Part shown: piece after piece, positions 22,134 through 32,201 of the stretch | Layout of the letters: each line of letters opens with the position of its first letter | Position numbering within the stretch: position 1 is the first letter of the stretch | Source: Pyropia yezoensis | Lineage: Eukaryota > Rhodophyta > Bangiophyceae > Bangiales > Bangiaceae | NCBI GenBank assembly: GCA_009829735.1 | Contig: CM020619.1 | Span: 13,383,777 to 13,447,776 of the forward strand | Length of the DNA: 64,000 nt | Direction of reading: 5' to 3' | The notes under the pieces: generated by a model | Told to the model about the DNA's origin: nothing | The model's database searches: none | The model's input: the letters and a program-made list of their open reading frames with translations, nothing else | Program-made: the position numbers and the translations under genes

Positions 22134-22379
22134 TCATGCCATCAGGGAGTCCCCTGGTGAAGGTGGCGGCGGCGTGAGGTCCGCAGAAGACAGTTGCGGC
22201 GGTCCGCCGCCCCCGGCCGTCCGTGCCGTACCAAACATCGATCCGGCACCGGAGAGCATCGGCGTCTCAATGTTGTCGATCGGGTTACCGATGCGGGTTC
22301 CCGGGTTCAGCTCCGGGGTCGGCGTCGACGTCGATCCGTTATCTTGAACGTTCCCGGTCTCTTGGGTAGACATAGTCAC
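22134..22379 (-). CDS. gag: Gypsy A gag N-terminus
   Basis: 81 codons starting MTMSTQETGNVQDNGS, Pro/Thr/Ser-rich, about 220 nt downstream of the 5' LTR on the minus strand, where a gag start is expected. It stops at 22134 and the gag reading continues in another frame. The assignment rests on position and composition. Confidence 0.55.
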   Translation of the reverse strand: MTMSTQETGNVQDNGSTSTPTPELNPGTRIGNPIDNIETPMLSGAGSMFGTARTAGGGGPPQLSSADLTPPPPSPGDSLMA

Positions 22380-22579
22380 AATCAGTCAACCGACGTAGCA
22401 GTCACCACGAAAAAGAGAGCTAGGGGGTAGTTGGGGGAGAGTAACCGTAGATCGCAGTCAAACGCAACCACTCAAACCAGTCAACCAGATCGCAGCACCA
22501 CGAGTACAAGAAAAGGACTGGATTCCTATCCGTGTGCCACGGCCGAAGACGGCGTCGCCACAAGGGTGACGGAAACCCG

Positions 22580-22597
22580 TCCCCTGCTGCTCCACCA
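22580..22597 (-). other. Gypsy A primer-binding site
   Basis: One nucleotide inside the 5' LTR, the minus strand reads TGGTGGAGCAGCAGGGGA. It starts with TGG, the complement of a tRNA CCA end. The chromovirus at 39683 has a closely similar site. The tRNA was not identified. Confidence 0.7.
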
Positions 22598-22598
22598 A

Positions 22599-22960
22599 TA
22601 TAGCAAAATAGGTATCCGCTGCACGTCCACTCTCAGGGAACACTCACCAAGGGGGATCGGCACCAACGTCACCGGGAGGCCAAGGTTGCTGTCCTTGGAG
22701 CACAAGCCACGGGACCAAGATGGGAGCCCAAATGGGAGGGGTCTGTTGTTCTACCTTGGCCGACCGTGGATTCGCCGCCGGCCCCCTCGTTATAAATCCT
22801 CGAAGACACTACTAACTACCCTCCACCCCAAGATGCAAGTCCCTCTGGTCATACGTAACTTATAGACACCGTGACCAGTACAGACTCCCAAATTGAAAGT
22901 TAAGGGTTAGAAGTAGCCCCGCTAATATAGGGTCACAATACGGTCAACTATATTGCTACA
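22599..22960 (-). repeat. Gypsy A 5' LTR
   Basis: 362 bp. On the minus strand it starts TGTAGCAATATAG and ends CTATTTTGCTATA, with short inverted ends. It aligns along its length with 62241-62603. It directly precedes the primer-binding site, which fixes its orientation and role as 5' LTR. Confidence 0.88.
22790..22797 (-). promoter_or_regulatory. Probable LTR TATA box
   Basis: Minus strand ATTTATAA inside the LTR; conserved as TTTATAA at 62432-62438 in the related LTR. Confidence 0.5.
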
Positions 22961-23597
22961 GCTCGTCGCGGCCGACGGAGGTGCGGCCGGTGGAGCCCCC
23001 CCTCGCGGGGCCGCCGCACAGCGCCGTCGACAATTCCACCCCTGCGGCAGTCACGGTGCCATGTATGAAGACGTACGCGGCCGACCGGGCCCCTCACCAG
23101 CGACAGCGGCAGAACGTCCGCTTCTTTGTCCTGGCGAGCGGTCTCGAAGGCGGTGGGCTTGATATAGAACGCTGAAGAACATTTCGAGGATTGCTTCGCC
23201 GTGGCAGGTCACTGAAGCACCGGCACGCAAAGAAAAAAAAAATACACAAACAGGCTCTGTGACTCGTGATGACTTCGCCTGCTTCTTCACGAAAACATTC
23301 ACGACAACCGCAGCAAGACCTCTCAGGCACCACCCGAGCAAGAGCGGGTTGGAGCAACTTTCGATAAGTGGGATCGTCTTGACGTGCTGACCCCCTTTGT
23401 CTCGTCATGAGAACCAATGGTGCGCCAGGATACACTCTTGCATACGCCTCTCAATGTCGTTCGTGCGCTTCAGAATCCTTGTTAATGTAAAAGACGAAGA
23501 ATCATCAAATCTCATCACCGAAGCGGACTCTTCGTTCGTGTGAACTCAGTCGGTCGCAGAGTAGTGTTAATGTAATCCCCAAAAGGACCCGATTGAC
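22961..23597. other. No gene seen
   Basis: Flanking sequence upstream of the gypsy A 5' LTR. It contains a short A-run near 23230 and no recognisable ORF. Confidence 0.5.
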
Positions 23598-23899
23598 TTA
23601 AACAGGGCTTCCATCAAGCTCGACGACTGAGAGGGTCACGTCCGAGATCCCGTGACCGTAAAATTCGAGTGTCAGTCGACGCGCATGTGCGCTCTCGCGT
23701 CCACCCCCTCGACTGGGCGACCACTCTGAAATGCACGAATTGGATTGGCTAAGGGCTTTCCGTGGCTTGTTTTCGGATCCACAGCCAACACCACAGCTGC
23801 GGCTGCCCCCCCGCCGCGTCATGTGAGTAGGCTGCTGCTCTGCGACGGTTTCACTAGGGTCTTGTGGCTTGGGGCCGACTGTGGCGGTGGCGCGGCGGC

Positions 23900-24530
23900 C
23901 ACTTCGACCGCGACGGCCTGCCGTGGCAACGGACGGCTCGGCAGACAGCCTGGCTACGGACGGCTCCGGACACGGCTGCAGAAGCTGCAGCGGCGGCGGC
24001 GGCGGCGGATGCGGCGGCGGCGGGGGCAAAGGCGGCGGCTGCACCACTGGCGACAACGGCCGCGGCGGCAACGGCAGCGGTGGCAGCAACGGCGACAACG
24101 GCTGAGGCGACGGCGGCGGCAACAGCGGCGGTGGCGGCCGCGGTGGAGGCAGCGGCGGCGGCGGCGGTGGGGTCTGGGGTGAAGACGGAGGCTGCGACAG
24201 CCGCGGTAGCAGCCGCGACTGAAGACTGCTGCGGCTGTCTCCCGGACACAGCGCCGGCTGCGGCGGCAGAAGCGGCGGCGGCGCGAACGGCTCCGGCGCT
24301 GGCAACGGCGAATACGGCTGCGGCCACCGCGGCGGTAACGTGTTGAGGGCCGCGGCGGCGGAGGCGACAACGGCTGCGGCGGCGGCGACGGGAACAGCTG
24401 CGGGGGCGGCGGCGGCGGTGGTGGCGGCGGCGACGGCTGCGGCAGCAGCCATCGCAGCGCGGCAGCGGAGGCTGCGGACAAACACGGTTGCTGCTGTCCG
24501 CACAAGGGTGGCTGCGGTGAGGCCGTTTGT
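23900..24530. repeat. GGC/GCG trinucleotide-rich low-complexity block
   Basis: Long interrupted GGC/GCG repeats produce Ala-, Gly- or Pro-rich frames on both strands. These overlap one another, so I do not call a gene. The block lies upstream of the Plavaka-type gene at 24.9-28.8 kb. Confidence 0.8.
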
Positions 24531-25004
24531 GCTGGCGCTGGCGGAGCAATACAGCTGCGCCTTCATCTGCCTCGGTGGCGTTGGCAGGAGCCCGGCCAGG
24601 CCATTGAGCTACGCAGCTGGTGGGGTGGTGGGTCCGGCAGCAACCGTGGACGCCCGCCTGGCATCGTCGCTGATTGGTTGTGCGCTAGGTCGGGCTGCTC
24701 CCGCGCCGGCGACCGTGGCTGCGGTGGCGAGCGTGGTGCCGGCGTCAGCGGCGGCGGCAGCGACGGAACATCTTTCCTGCGCCCCTGCCCGCCGCGGCGA
24801 GCCCCGCACAGCCCGGCTGGCCGTGATGTGGTGCGACGAGCAGTCCGCGCAGAAAGACTGGGAGAGATGGGCGATATAAGCGCTCTTTGTGCCCTCTCAC
24901 GTTTCCGACATCTGGGAAGCTGGCATAGAATCATCGCCGGTTGCATCCTCTCCGAGCTGAACCGGACGTTGCCCTTTCGAACGCTTCTGAATCGCTTTTA
25001 GGCG

Positions 25005-25749
25005 AGCCTCTTGGATCTGCACCTTCGCGCCCTTCCGTTGCCACGCCGGCGGCACCTGGTCGCAGGCAATCTACTGACGTGCCCGCGGGTGACACTGCGC
25101 GGGCGCTGCAGCGTTACCCGGCAAATTGGCATCCGTGGGATGACGAGGACTCCCTCGTTGTTCCCGTACATCCGAGGCTTTCTGCCTCTCAGCGTCCTCA
25201 TTGGACGCAAGATGCAGACGTTGAAGCGCTCTTGAGCGTCTCCACGGCGCTGCCTGATGTAAGGAACGTGCTGCGGCAGACAGCCGACCTGAGCATTACT
25301 CAGCGGGGCTGTGTGTTCTCCACGATGATCGCCAAGCGCAATATTGAATATTACAGGGCCATTGGTGACATTGGGCGAACGACACTGCCGGTGCCGCCCG
25401 CAGCGCGTTGCGACCGACAGAGTTTGTGACGCCCGGTTTGAGAAAGATGCGCAGGATGGCTCTCGGATTGGGGGGAAGCGGGCTGACAGAGAGCGCCAGA
25501 AAGGAGCTGTGGGACGCCACTGTCTGCCTTGAGCGCGAGGCTCTCAAGAACGTTTGGAGGGTGGGGCCGATGGAGCCCGCCCTCCCCACGCCGGACGCCT
25601 TCGTGAAGTCGCTCCAGGATGACTCAAACAGGTTCTTGTCGGTGCTGGGATGGCGCATCACTGCAATGGTGATTGGTGGCAAGGCGCGCTACTTCTACTC
25701 CCAAAATCTGCTGACGGTTATGCTGGGCAGCTCTGGAGGGAACGTCTAA
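25005..25749 (+). pseudogene. Transposase region A, N-terminal part
   Basis: Two frames join near 25370-25408. The first has DVEALLSVSTALPDVRNVLR. The second reads PTEFVTPGLRKMRRMALGL, then GGSGLT and LGWRITAMVIGGKARYFYS. The second aligns with region B (FDTPRLRALLRFVLQ, GGAGLT, AGWRTVVLTEGGVSYEVCF). A TAA at 25747-25749 ends it and the next conserved block is in another frame, so there is an indel or a small intron. The function is that of a transposase N-terminal region; no zinc finger was recognised here, unlike in region B. Confidence 0.55.
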
Positions 25750-25750
25750 G

Positions 25751-25934
25751 GTGCAGCTTCACAGCACTCGACGGGGACGATTCAACGGCACTAGGGTCCA
25801 TACAGGGTGTCTGGACAGCGACCTATACATTCATGCAGAGGGGGAGGTGCTGCGGATCCATGGTCACAAGGGGCGTGTGATGACCGTTGCTGTACAGATG
25901 TTCTCTGACGCGGCGCTTCTCTCATGGTCAAAGT
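25751..25934 (+). CDS. Transposase region A, exon with the first catalytic Asp candidate
   Basis: The frame reads RRGRFNGTRVHTGCLDSDLY ... VMTVAVQMFSDAALLSWSK. In Plavaka-type transposases the conserved ...ySDxTxLsxxG segment carries the first acidic residue; here it is FSDAALLSWS. The exon ends with a strong donor, GTAAGT at 25935-25940, splitting the codon after SWSK in phase 1. Region B has LYAYSDSSRISWSG followed by GTAAGT at 60097 at the same residue and phase. Confidence 0.65.
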
Positions 25935-26928
25935 GTAAGTGACACCACGCTGCTGAGAGAGATACTCACTACTGGGCGCATCCATGGTGGACACGGGCTC
26001 GGCTTGTATGGGATGGCTCACTCGCCTGACAGGTCCAAGATAACTCGTGTGGGCTGGCCGCCTTGTCCGTGCGCTTCCGCAGTCCACCATGTCTACCCAG
26101 TGCGCATTCGCTTCCCCAACTTTATGGATGGAAAGAATAGCTGGCTGAAGGTGGGCTATATTCTCTGCGTTCTTTTGATGCACTACAGAGGGGCATCCAG
26201 CTCAGTGGTTGATTGGGACAGCGGAAGCAGCGCGTGTGCTGACAAAGGACCTTTCCAGTCTAGTGCGGCGTGTCTGTTCAGTTTTACACTCGTCATGGAC
26301 TTCCAGGTGGTGAAGTTGGGCGTCATTCGTCTTCTTGGCAGGAAGATACCAGCTTTACTGATGCTGCTTTGCGAAAGGGGGAAAAGCTTTCCGGGGCTCC
26401 GTGACAGACACTATCAAGGTCATGAACGACAGTTTGAACTACCTCGGGCTTCTTTGCTTAGCATCGAAAGCTCTTCCCGGGTGCGTTGCTACTAGTGCTC
26501 TTTTCTCTCATGCTATCAGTTTGTCGGGAGGAAGACGTATCTGTCAGGTGAAGACCGTCGCCGCGGCGTCGGGTGTGCTGAAGACCATGCTCGTAACGCC
26601 GCTTTGCTTCTTTGCCTTGCGTCCGCAATGGCCGTTCACCATGGTTTGTGTACCTGCTCGACTGTCCCCACAGGTGTTTTGTGGTGAAAGGCACGTCTCA
26701 GCTCAGCATCAAGGGCCGACAGTGGCGCCATGGAGTTGTTTACTGGCCCTTCCTTGTTCAGGGCTCGTAGACGCAGCAGCAGGAGCTACAACGGCACCAA
26801 CAGCGGAGCCGTGGGTTCTCCATGAACGGAAGAACAAGAAGCTGAAAATTGATCAGAAAGACAAGGGGGTCGGGGAGGGCGCCGACGACGACGGCGCCGA
26901 TGATGAGGCGGATCCAGGCGACCAGTAG
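25935..26928 (+). pseudogene. Transposase region A, intron and middle exons (structure unresolved)
   Basis: After the donor at 25935 no single frame stays open. A stop-free stretch near 26185-26275 (ARVLTKDLSSLVRRV) and blocks such as VMNDSLNYLGLLCLASKALP (~26423) and KTYLSGEDRRRGVG (~26530) look like coding islands. The frame at 26401-26928 ends in an acidic Asp-rich tail just before the C-terminal ORF. Several short introns and indels are likely and I could not place all splice sites. Confidence 0.4.
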
Positions 26929-26949
26929 GCGTCAGACGGTAATGATACT

Positions 26950-28782
26950 GTGTCAGCTGAACCCTCTGATGACGACTCCATTGTGGAGGAGGAGCTAGAG
27001 GCCCTGTTCAACGGTAGAGAGGACGGCGACGACGATGAGGTCGTACCCATACATCAACCAACGTACAAGGAGCTTTTCGGGAGCATGACCATTAGGAATG
27101 CAGTGCAAGAGGTTGTTTACCGTGCTGCGTGCCTCATGGGTCGACTGCGTGGCGACAACAAGGCTGATGACGCCGAAATGTCCACCGGCGAAGGACGCGA
27201 ACTCGCGCGTGACGCCTACGAGTTCGTTGCAAAGTTTATGATAGCCCTGTTTGGACCAATGAACACCTCTAAGGCTTATAGGCTGGCCTACCATCTCTTC
27301 GACGAGCTGCTGTTGCGCAGGAACCTCATGAACGCCGACACCTCCATTCATGAGATGCTACAAAAGCTGATCAAGATCATGTACCGGCGAACAAACAAGC
27401 ATGACCAGGCCTTCACCCTGCAGCTGAGGCGAGCGGAGCAGACGTTAGCCTATGCTATTGATGAAGATGCGGACAGGGAGATGGTGCGCAAGAGCGGGCT
27501 GCTTGGCCCAGAGGGCGCCTTGCTGGATCCTTCTGGGAAAGGCCAAGCGGTAACGGAGCGCGCTCTCGTGGATGGTGGGACGACTGCGGCGGCACTCCGC
27601 CTCCGCAGGGGGCGTGCGGCGGACGAGGCTGAGTATGCCGATGATGAAGGCACATTTGACTTGCCAGTCGGGCGGGAGAACGTCAGGCGCTTGGCCAGGC
27701 GCCGCGCGGCTCGCCGAGCTGCCACAGCAGCCAGGACACTCCGAAGAATGAAAGGCACAGTGCCGTTGCGTGCGGCCGTAGGGGCAGGCACGGTCGGTGG
27801 GCCCGACGTGGCTGCCAGTAATGCTGCCCTGGCTCTGCGCTGGTCTGACCAAGCCTTGGCCGACGCAGCAAGACATGGCCACAACGAGGGTGCCCGCGAT
27901 GCGCCTCGAGGCAGGCGCGATCGGGCAATCCGTGGTGGCGGTCAAGGCGGTGCTGTTGCGGCCAGCGCCGAAGAGGACGCAGCAGAATGCCTTCCCGCTG
28001 GCCCAGCGGTCAGGCGGAGCTCAGACGTAGCTACCCACGTCGCGGAGCGTCCAGACGGGCAAGCGGATGCAACAGGAACGGGATTGCTGACCAGGTCTGT
28101 CGGGCCGCGCTTTCGTGGTGGGCACCTGACGCAGGGAAGCCCTGAGGCAGCCAGCTCCCGACCACATCCCACGCGAGTCCAAGGAGTGAACGTAACAGCG
28201 GCAGATGTGGTTGCCAAGGGGTGCTCTCACCTCGAATCTCTCAGGTCGCTTGTACACCTCAGTCGCTCAGCGAAGCTGAAAGTGACCAACCAGCTTTCAT
28301 TCGAGTCGACGTTCGAGTGGCGCTCTGCTAGACGGAAGCAGCATGTTCACGCCGCGGACATGTGCTACAAGAGCGCGTGGTTTGACCACGTAATGTGCAG
28401 AGTCACCGGCTCCAAGAAGGCGCACATTGGGCGCGCAGTTCTTCTTGTGAAGACGATTGATGGCGCCTCGCGTGATCTCATCATCGTTCAGATGATCATG
28501 CCAGCTGATGAACGCCCGGCCTGTGTTCTATCATGGTTTAAGTGCCAACGCCTGCGATGGTCCATGAGCAGGCGAGCTGCGCACCCTCGCCTGACGGCAG
28601 TGCACGTCAGCGACCTACTTCGACTCGTACACGTAGTGCCAGACTTCAAGGACTTGAGTGACCGGCACGGTATTCACATGGCTCCCACGCATTCACCGCA
28701 AACACAGGGGGAACGCGTTCTCGAGCGGTTCTTTGTGAACCGCTTTTATCCATGGACAAGCAACGGTTTAGGCAGACAGTAG
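26950..28782 (+). CDS. Plavaka/KDZ-type transposase, C-terminal region (A)
   Basis: 610 codons. An acidic start is followed by TIRNAVQEVVYRAACLMGRL and AYRLAYHLFDELLLRRNLM, then SIHEMLQKLIKIMYRRTNK, which lines up with the HKLLRH...ESVHK...FRTNK block of region B and matches the pattern 'K-H-x-L ... E-x-x-H-K ... Y-x-x-T/S-N' before the C-terminus of Plavaka-type transposases. A long Ala/Arg/Gly-rich insertion (~180-410) is absent from B. The C-terminus has W-F-x-C and ends VHVVPDFKDL ... FFVNRFYPW. The DDE enzyme would cut and paste element DNA. The ORF is open, but the upstream exons look damaged. Confidence 0.65.
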   Translation: MSAEPSDDDSIVEEELEALFNGREDGDDDEVVPIHQPTYKELFGSMTIRNAVQEVVYRAACLMGRLRGDNKADDAEMSTGEGRELARDAYEFVAKFMIALFGPMNTSKAYRLAYHLFDELLLRRNLMNADTSIHEMLQKLIKIMYRRTNKHDQAFTLQLRRAEQTLAYAIDEDADREMVRKSGLLGPEGALLDPSGKGQAVTERALVDGGTTAAALRLRRGRAADEAEYADDEGTFDLPVGRENVRRLARRRAARRAATAARTLRRMKGTVPLRAAVGAGTVGGPDVAASNAALALRWSDQALADAARHGHNEGARDAPRGRRDRAIRGGGQGGAVAASAEEDAAECLPAGPAVRRSSDVATHVAERPDGQADATGTGLLTRSVGPRFRGGHLTQGSPEAASSRPHPTRVQGVNVTAADVVAKGCSHLESLRSLVHLSRSAKLKVTNQLSFESTFEWRSARRKQHVHAADMCYKSAWFDHVMCRVTGSKKAHIGRAVLLVKTIDGASRDLIIVQMIMPADERPACVLSWFKCQRLRWSMSRRAAHPRLTAVHVSDLLRLVHVVPDFKDLSDRHGIHMAPTHSPQTQGERVLERFFVNRFYPWTSNGLGRQ

Positions 28783-29279
28783 GAATCATGACAGTCCCTC
28801 TTACAACTGTATATCCGAGTACAGTCGACGAAACGGTGGCTGCCTGACGGCTGTCGCACAAGCTGCCCACAGGGACTCAGCCGCCGTACGACGCGCTGGC
28901 CAGCAGGTCCCTGACCAGGCATTGGGAGAAGAGCACGTCCCCAAGGGGGATATGAGAATCGAGGGGACTACCCCAGCCGTCGCCGCCACTGCCGCCGCTG
29001 CTACCGTTACTGCCGTTCTTCAGCCGCCGCGTTTACTGACGCCGCGTTCACTGACGCCGCTCTTGCGAGCGTGGCGTCGTCTAGAGGGACGGTCACTCCG
29101 GCCGCCTCCGCCGCCTTCGATACAGGCGGTAGGACACCAGCGCAGCAAACGCCCGCCCCTGGCGCTGTGCTTGTCGGGTGAATCCTGCGGTCGCTGGCCG
29201 TGCGTCTGCGACGGCCGTCGACGCCGTCATGACTTTCTCGCAGCTGTCACGGCTGCCGCGAGCATGGCCAGTGGAGGCT

Positions 29280-29930
29280 GCACACTGGTGACGCCGGTGC
29301 CGCCGCCGCCGCCGTTGTCCCGTCCTCCACCCTTCTACTCTGTCCACAGCCGCGGCAGTTAGCACCGCCACCAACCCAGCCAATAGCGCACCGAGCACCA
29401 CAGTCGTAACGCCACCTCTGCCCCCGCCGTCACCGTAGTTGCTGTTGCTTGTTTCGGTGGACCCCAAGCCGAGCGCCCTGTCCACACTGCCGCGGCCAAG
29501 GCCGGTGGAGGCCACACGACTGGTACCTCAGTGCCGCTGCCGCCATTGCTGTACGGTCCTATACCCCCCCACCCCGCCCACAGCTGCGGCAGCCAGCATG
29601 GCCATCATCCCCATCAATAGCAAGTCCAGAACCACAGTCGAGCCGCCATTTCGACCCCCGCCGCCACCGTAGTCGCTGTTGCTGGTTACGGTGGGCCCCG
29701 AGCTGGGCGTGCCGCCCCCACTGCCACGGCCAGTGCCGGTGGAGGCTACACACCGGTGCCGCCGCAGCCGCCGTCGTTGTACGGCCCACCGCCACCGCAC
29801 CCCCCTCACCTCGGCGGCAGCCAGCACCGCCACCCTCCTCGCCAATAGCACGCCCATCACCACTATCGAGACGCCACCTCGACCCCCGCCGTGACCTTAG
29901 ACGTTGTTGCTGGCTGCGGTGAACCCCGAG
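29280..29930. repeat. Tandem repeat, ~230-bp unit, about three copies
   Basis: Anchors GTAGTTGCTGTTGCT, GTAGTCGCTGTTGCT and TTAGACGTTGTTGCT lie at 29435, 29669 and 29897, giving periods of 234 and 228 bp. The units share GGTGGAGGC, a CAGC(C/T)GCGGCAG block and a CAATAGC block. Read on the minus strand, two units encode similar peptides (SNSxYGxGGG, then TVVL plus a hydrophobic run), but the period is not a multiple of three throughout. Confidence 0.75.
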
Positions 29931-30460
29931 CCGCGAGTGCCGCCTCGCCGTCGCCGGACGTGGGCGCGCATGCAAGCGGCAGTGTGCCTCGTGCGGGGAG
30001 TTCCGCCCTCGCCGTCGCCGGACGTGGCCGCGCGTGCCGGCGGCAACGGCGAGCCCGCCCAGGTCGCCACACCCGTCACCACACATGTGGTTGTCGGGGA
30101 GGTGCACGCATGGAGCCCCTCTGCCGGCGTCACTGGCCAGCCGCGGTTGCGCTTGGCAGAGCCGACCGCCGTGTAGGGTGCGCCTTCTGCCTCACTTACA
30201 CAACTTACCCCATTTCGTGACTGGCGGATGCCGGCGGCCACAGCGCCATCCACGTCCGGGAGATGGCGGGGGTTGGCACGTCGCGCGCAAGTCGGAAGAA
30301 GGTCGAACCGGAGCTCTGCGGCATTCGCCTTCGCCGACTAGATATCGACCGTCCCTCGTCTTCCACATCCCTGAGTGCCGTGCTCTGACCAGGTATTCTA
30401 GCGTCAAGTAGACCGCCGACGCCTCTTGAAATCGCCCATGGGACACGACCTTCCCCGAAT

Positions 30461-30790
30461 AGGATGCAAAATGCGACTGGTTCGCGTTTGGGGGTCCATT
30501 TTAATCGATTTGGCGCATCCGTTTTGCGACCACGTTGTAGCAGTAGGCCTTTCAGGGACAAGATGCCGTGATTAGGATGCAGAACGCAGTTGATTCTCAT
30601 TTGGTGGGCGCGTTTCATCGAGTTGGCGTTTCCGTTTTGCGACAACGTTTGCGCTCAAGGCCATTGAGGCACAACGTTCCGTGATGAGGATGCTAAAGAC
30701 AGCTACTTCTCGTGTGAGGGTACATTTACATCGCATTGGCGCGTTCTTTAGGACCACGTTTCAGCTCAAGACCCTGTGTACGTCGAAATG
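30461..30790. repeat. Tandem repeat, 113-bp unit, three diverged copies
   Basis: AGGATGC starts units at 30461, 30574 and 30687, exactly 113 bp apart. Within each unit GTTTTGCGACCACGTT or a variant and a CCGTGAT-like end recur. An older partial unit may precede 30461. No coding function seen. Confidence 0.85.
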
Positions 30791-31645
30791 AGGCCCGACT
30801 GCCCTGCTTTTCCAAGCTAACACGGGCTCTGCAATGGACTATCCCCTGTGGACGTGACGCTGTCTCGATGATGGCTTGAGTATGCCACTTGGCTGTCCAT
30901 GTGGTCGTACGGCTTTATTTCAATTATCACCTTCATGGTATTTCCAGGGCAAGGTCGACGAGAAGTAGACTCGGCCTGCAATCGCAGGGCCGCGCAGCGT
31001 CCCAGTCGCCACCACAGGTGGTGTGGCCTGTGGCTGAAAAAATCAACCTGGTAGGTCCGGCCATGAAGGCTGTCACCCGAGCACAGCACGACCCGGCACA
31101 GAGCGGATGCTCGCGACACATGTGTGGTGAACGGAGGCGGCTCCCGATGAGCCCCGTTCTGCCAATGTTAGGTCAGCGCTGGGTCATCTGTTTGCCCGCC
31201 GTTCACCTGTTCGCTAGCCCTCCCTCCGCTCGGACACCGTTGAGTGACCGCTCGGGTGGCAGCGTATTCTGACGGTGAGGGAGGGGGGTCGTGCTGGGGG
31301 GGTCGCTGCGCCCGCAGCTGCGCTGCCGGGATGGGCGGCTCTCCCCGCCCCCCCCCGCGGTTGGCGGCGGGGCTCCCCCCCGCCGCCACCGCGGCGTCTG
31401 TGCCGTCGGCAGGGCGGCGGCGTCGTCGGGGCTCCGGTCGCCTTGACAACCCGGGAGGTCGGAGTTCTGCCTCTGCCACGTTACTGACACTGTCACTGTC
31501 ACTGCGCAGCCACTCGTTTTTTGTTTTTTTTTTCGTAATGGGCGCTGCGGATTGGCGAACGACGAGCAAAACCCAAGCGGGCTGCCATGACGAAAGCCAC
31601 AACATGCGCAGACGGGCAGACGGCGTTGCCTCAACAGTTATCTGT
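30791..31645. other. No gene seen
   Basis: Mixed sequence with a C-rich stretch at 31300-31400 and a T-run near 31510. No recognisable ORF. Replaces the expected 5' portion of the copia LTR. Confidence 0.45.
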
Positions 31646-31766
31646 GAAGAAGGACGCTTGGATTGCTGTGTCTGGGGCGTGCACGGACGTCGGCTGCCCC
31701 ATCTACACAGATCCGCGGTCGGTAGCAGGCCGTGAGTCTGATACGGCCTCTGCCAATACTGCCACA
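31646..31766 (+). repeat. Copia 5' LTR, 3' end only
   Basis: Aligns with 35679-35799, including GCCCCATCTACACAGATCC and the CA end. Sequence upstream of 31646 does not match the rest of the 3' LTR. Confidence 0.8.
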
Positions 31767-32201
31767 TTCTCGAATTACCTGTACTGGCCAGAGAGAGAGA
31801 GGGAGAGAACCGGTGCGTGAGCGGGCGACTGCCTAATGTTTGTCTTTATCCTGTTTCCCCACGCAGGTCCCCCAGGGGACTTGAACTAAGGGGGGTACCG
31901 ATTCATTAAGCCGTGCGGGCCTGGGGTCCAAAGGCCTGTCTAAAAACCCACGGATGAGCGTACGAGGACGTACCAAACGGTCTACGTCACGACCCCTCCT
32001 AGGCAACACCGGAGCGCCGGGTAGGCTTGGGTACGGACGCCCGCAACCCTGACAGGGTGTCTCGGGGGACTGGGGTAGTGAGGCAGGGCGGAGGCAGGCG
32101 CTGGGTGGCCGACCTGCGCGCATCGGTGAATTGGGACCTGTGACTACTATTGTTCTACAAACGACTACCTCGTGACAGAGCAGCCGCGTCACATCTTCAA
32201 C

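Larger units (their letters stand above)
16285..22960 (-). mobile_element. Ty3/gypsy LTR retrotransposon A, 3'-truncated
   Basis: Reading on the minus strand: 5' LTR (22960-22599), primer-binding site, gag with a CCHC knuckle, then protease, reverse transcriptase, RNase H and integrase. The order PR-RT-RH-IN is that of Ty3/gypsy. I found no matching 3' LTR to the left of 16285, so that end seems lost or replaced. Several frameshifts interrupt gag and one separates RT from RNase H. The element is packed with short perfect palindromes. A related LTR lies at 62241-62603. Confidence 0.92.
24941..28782 (+). mobile_element. Plavaka/KDZ-type DNA transposon gene region A
   Basis: A multi-exon transposase region homologous block by block to 58940-62240. 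Shared blocks, in order: a region with TPxLRxxxR and GGxGLT; the segment ending FSDAALLSWS before a GTAAGT donor; and a C-terminal region with H-rich and RRTNK motifs. The end reads FFVNRFYPW, like the YYVNRF signature at the C-terminus of Plavaka transposases. Ends and TIRs were not found. The Plavaka/KDZ label comes from memory of motif patterns and needs a profile search. Confidence 0.65.

Noticed and set aside
23598-24566. 322-codon Pro/Ala-rich minus-strand ORF
   Set aside because: Composition is set by GGC/GCG repeats and similar ORFs exist on the opposite strand.
31840-32160. tRNA-like folding near the copia leader
   Set aside because: No T-loop or acceptor consistent with a tRNA could be found.
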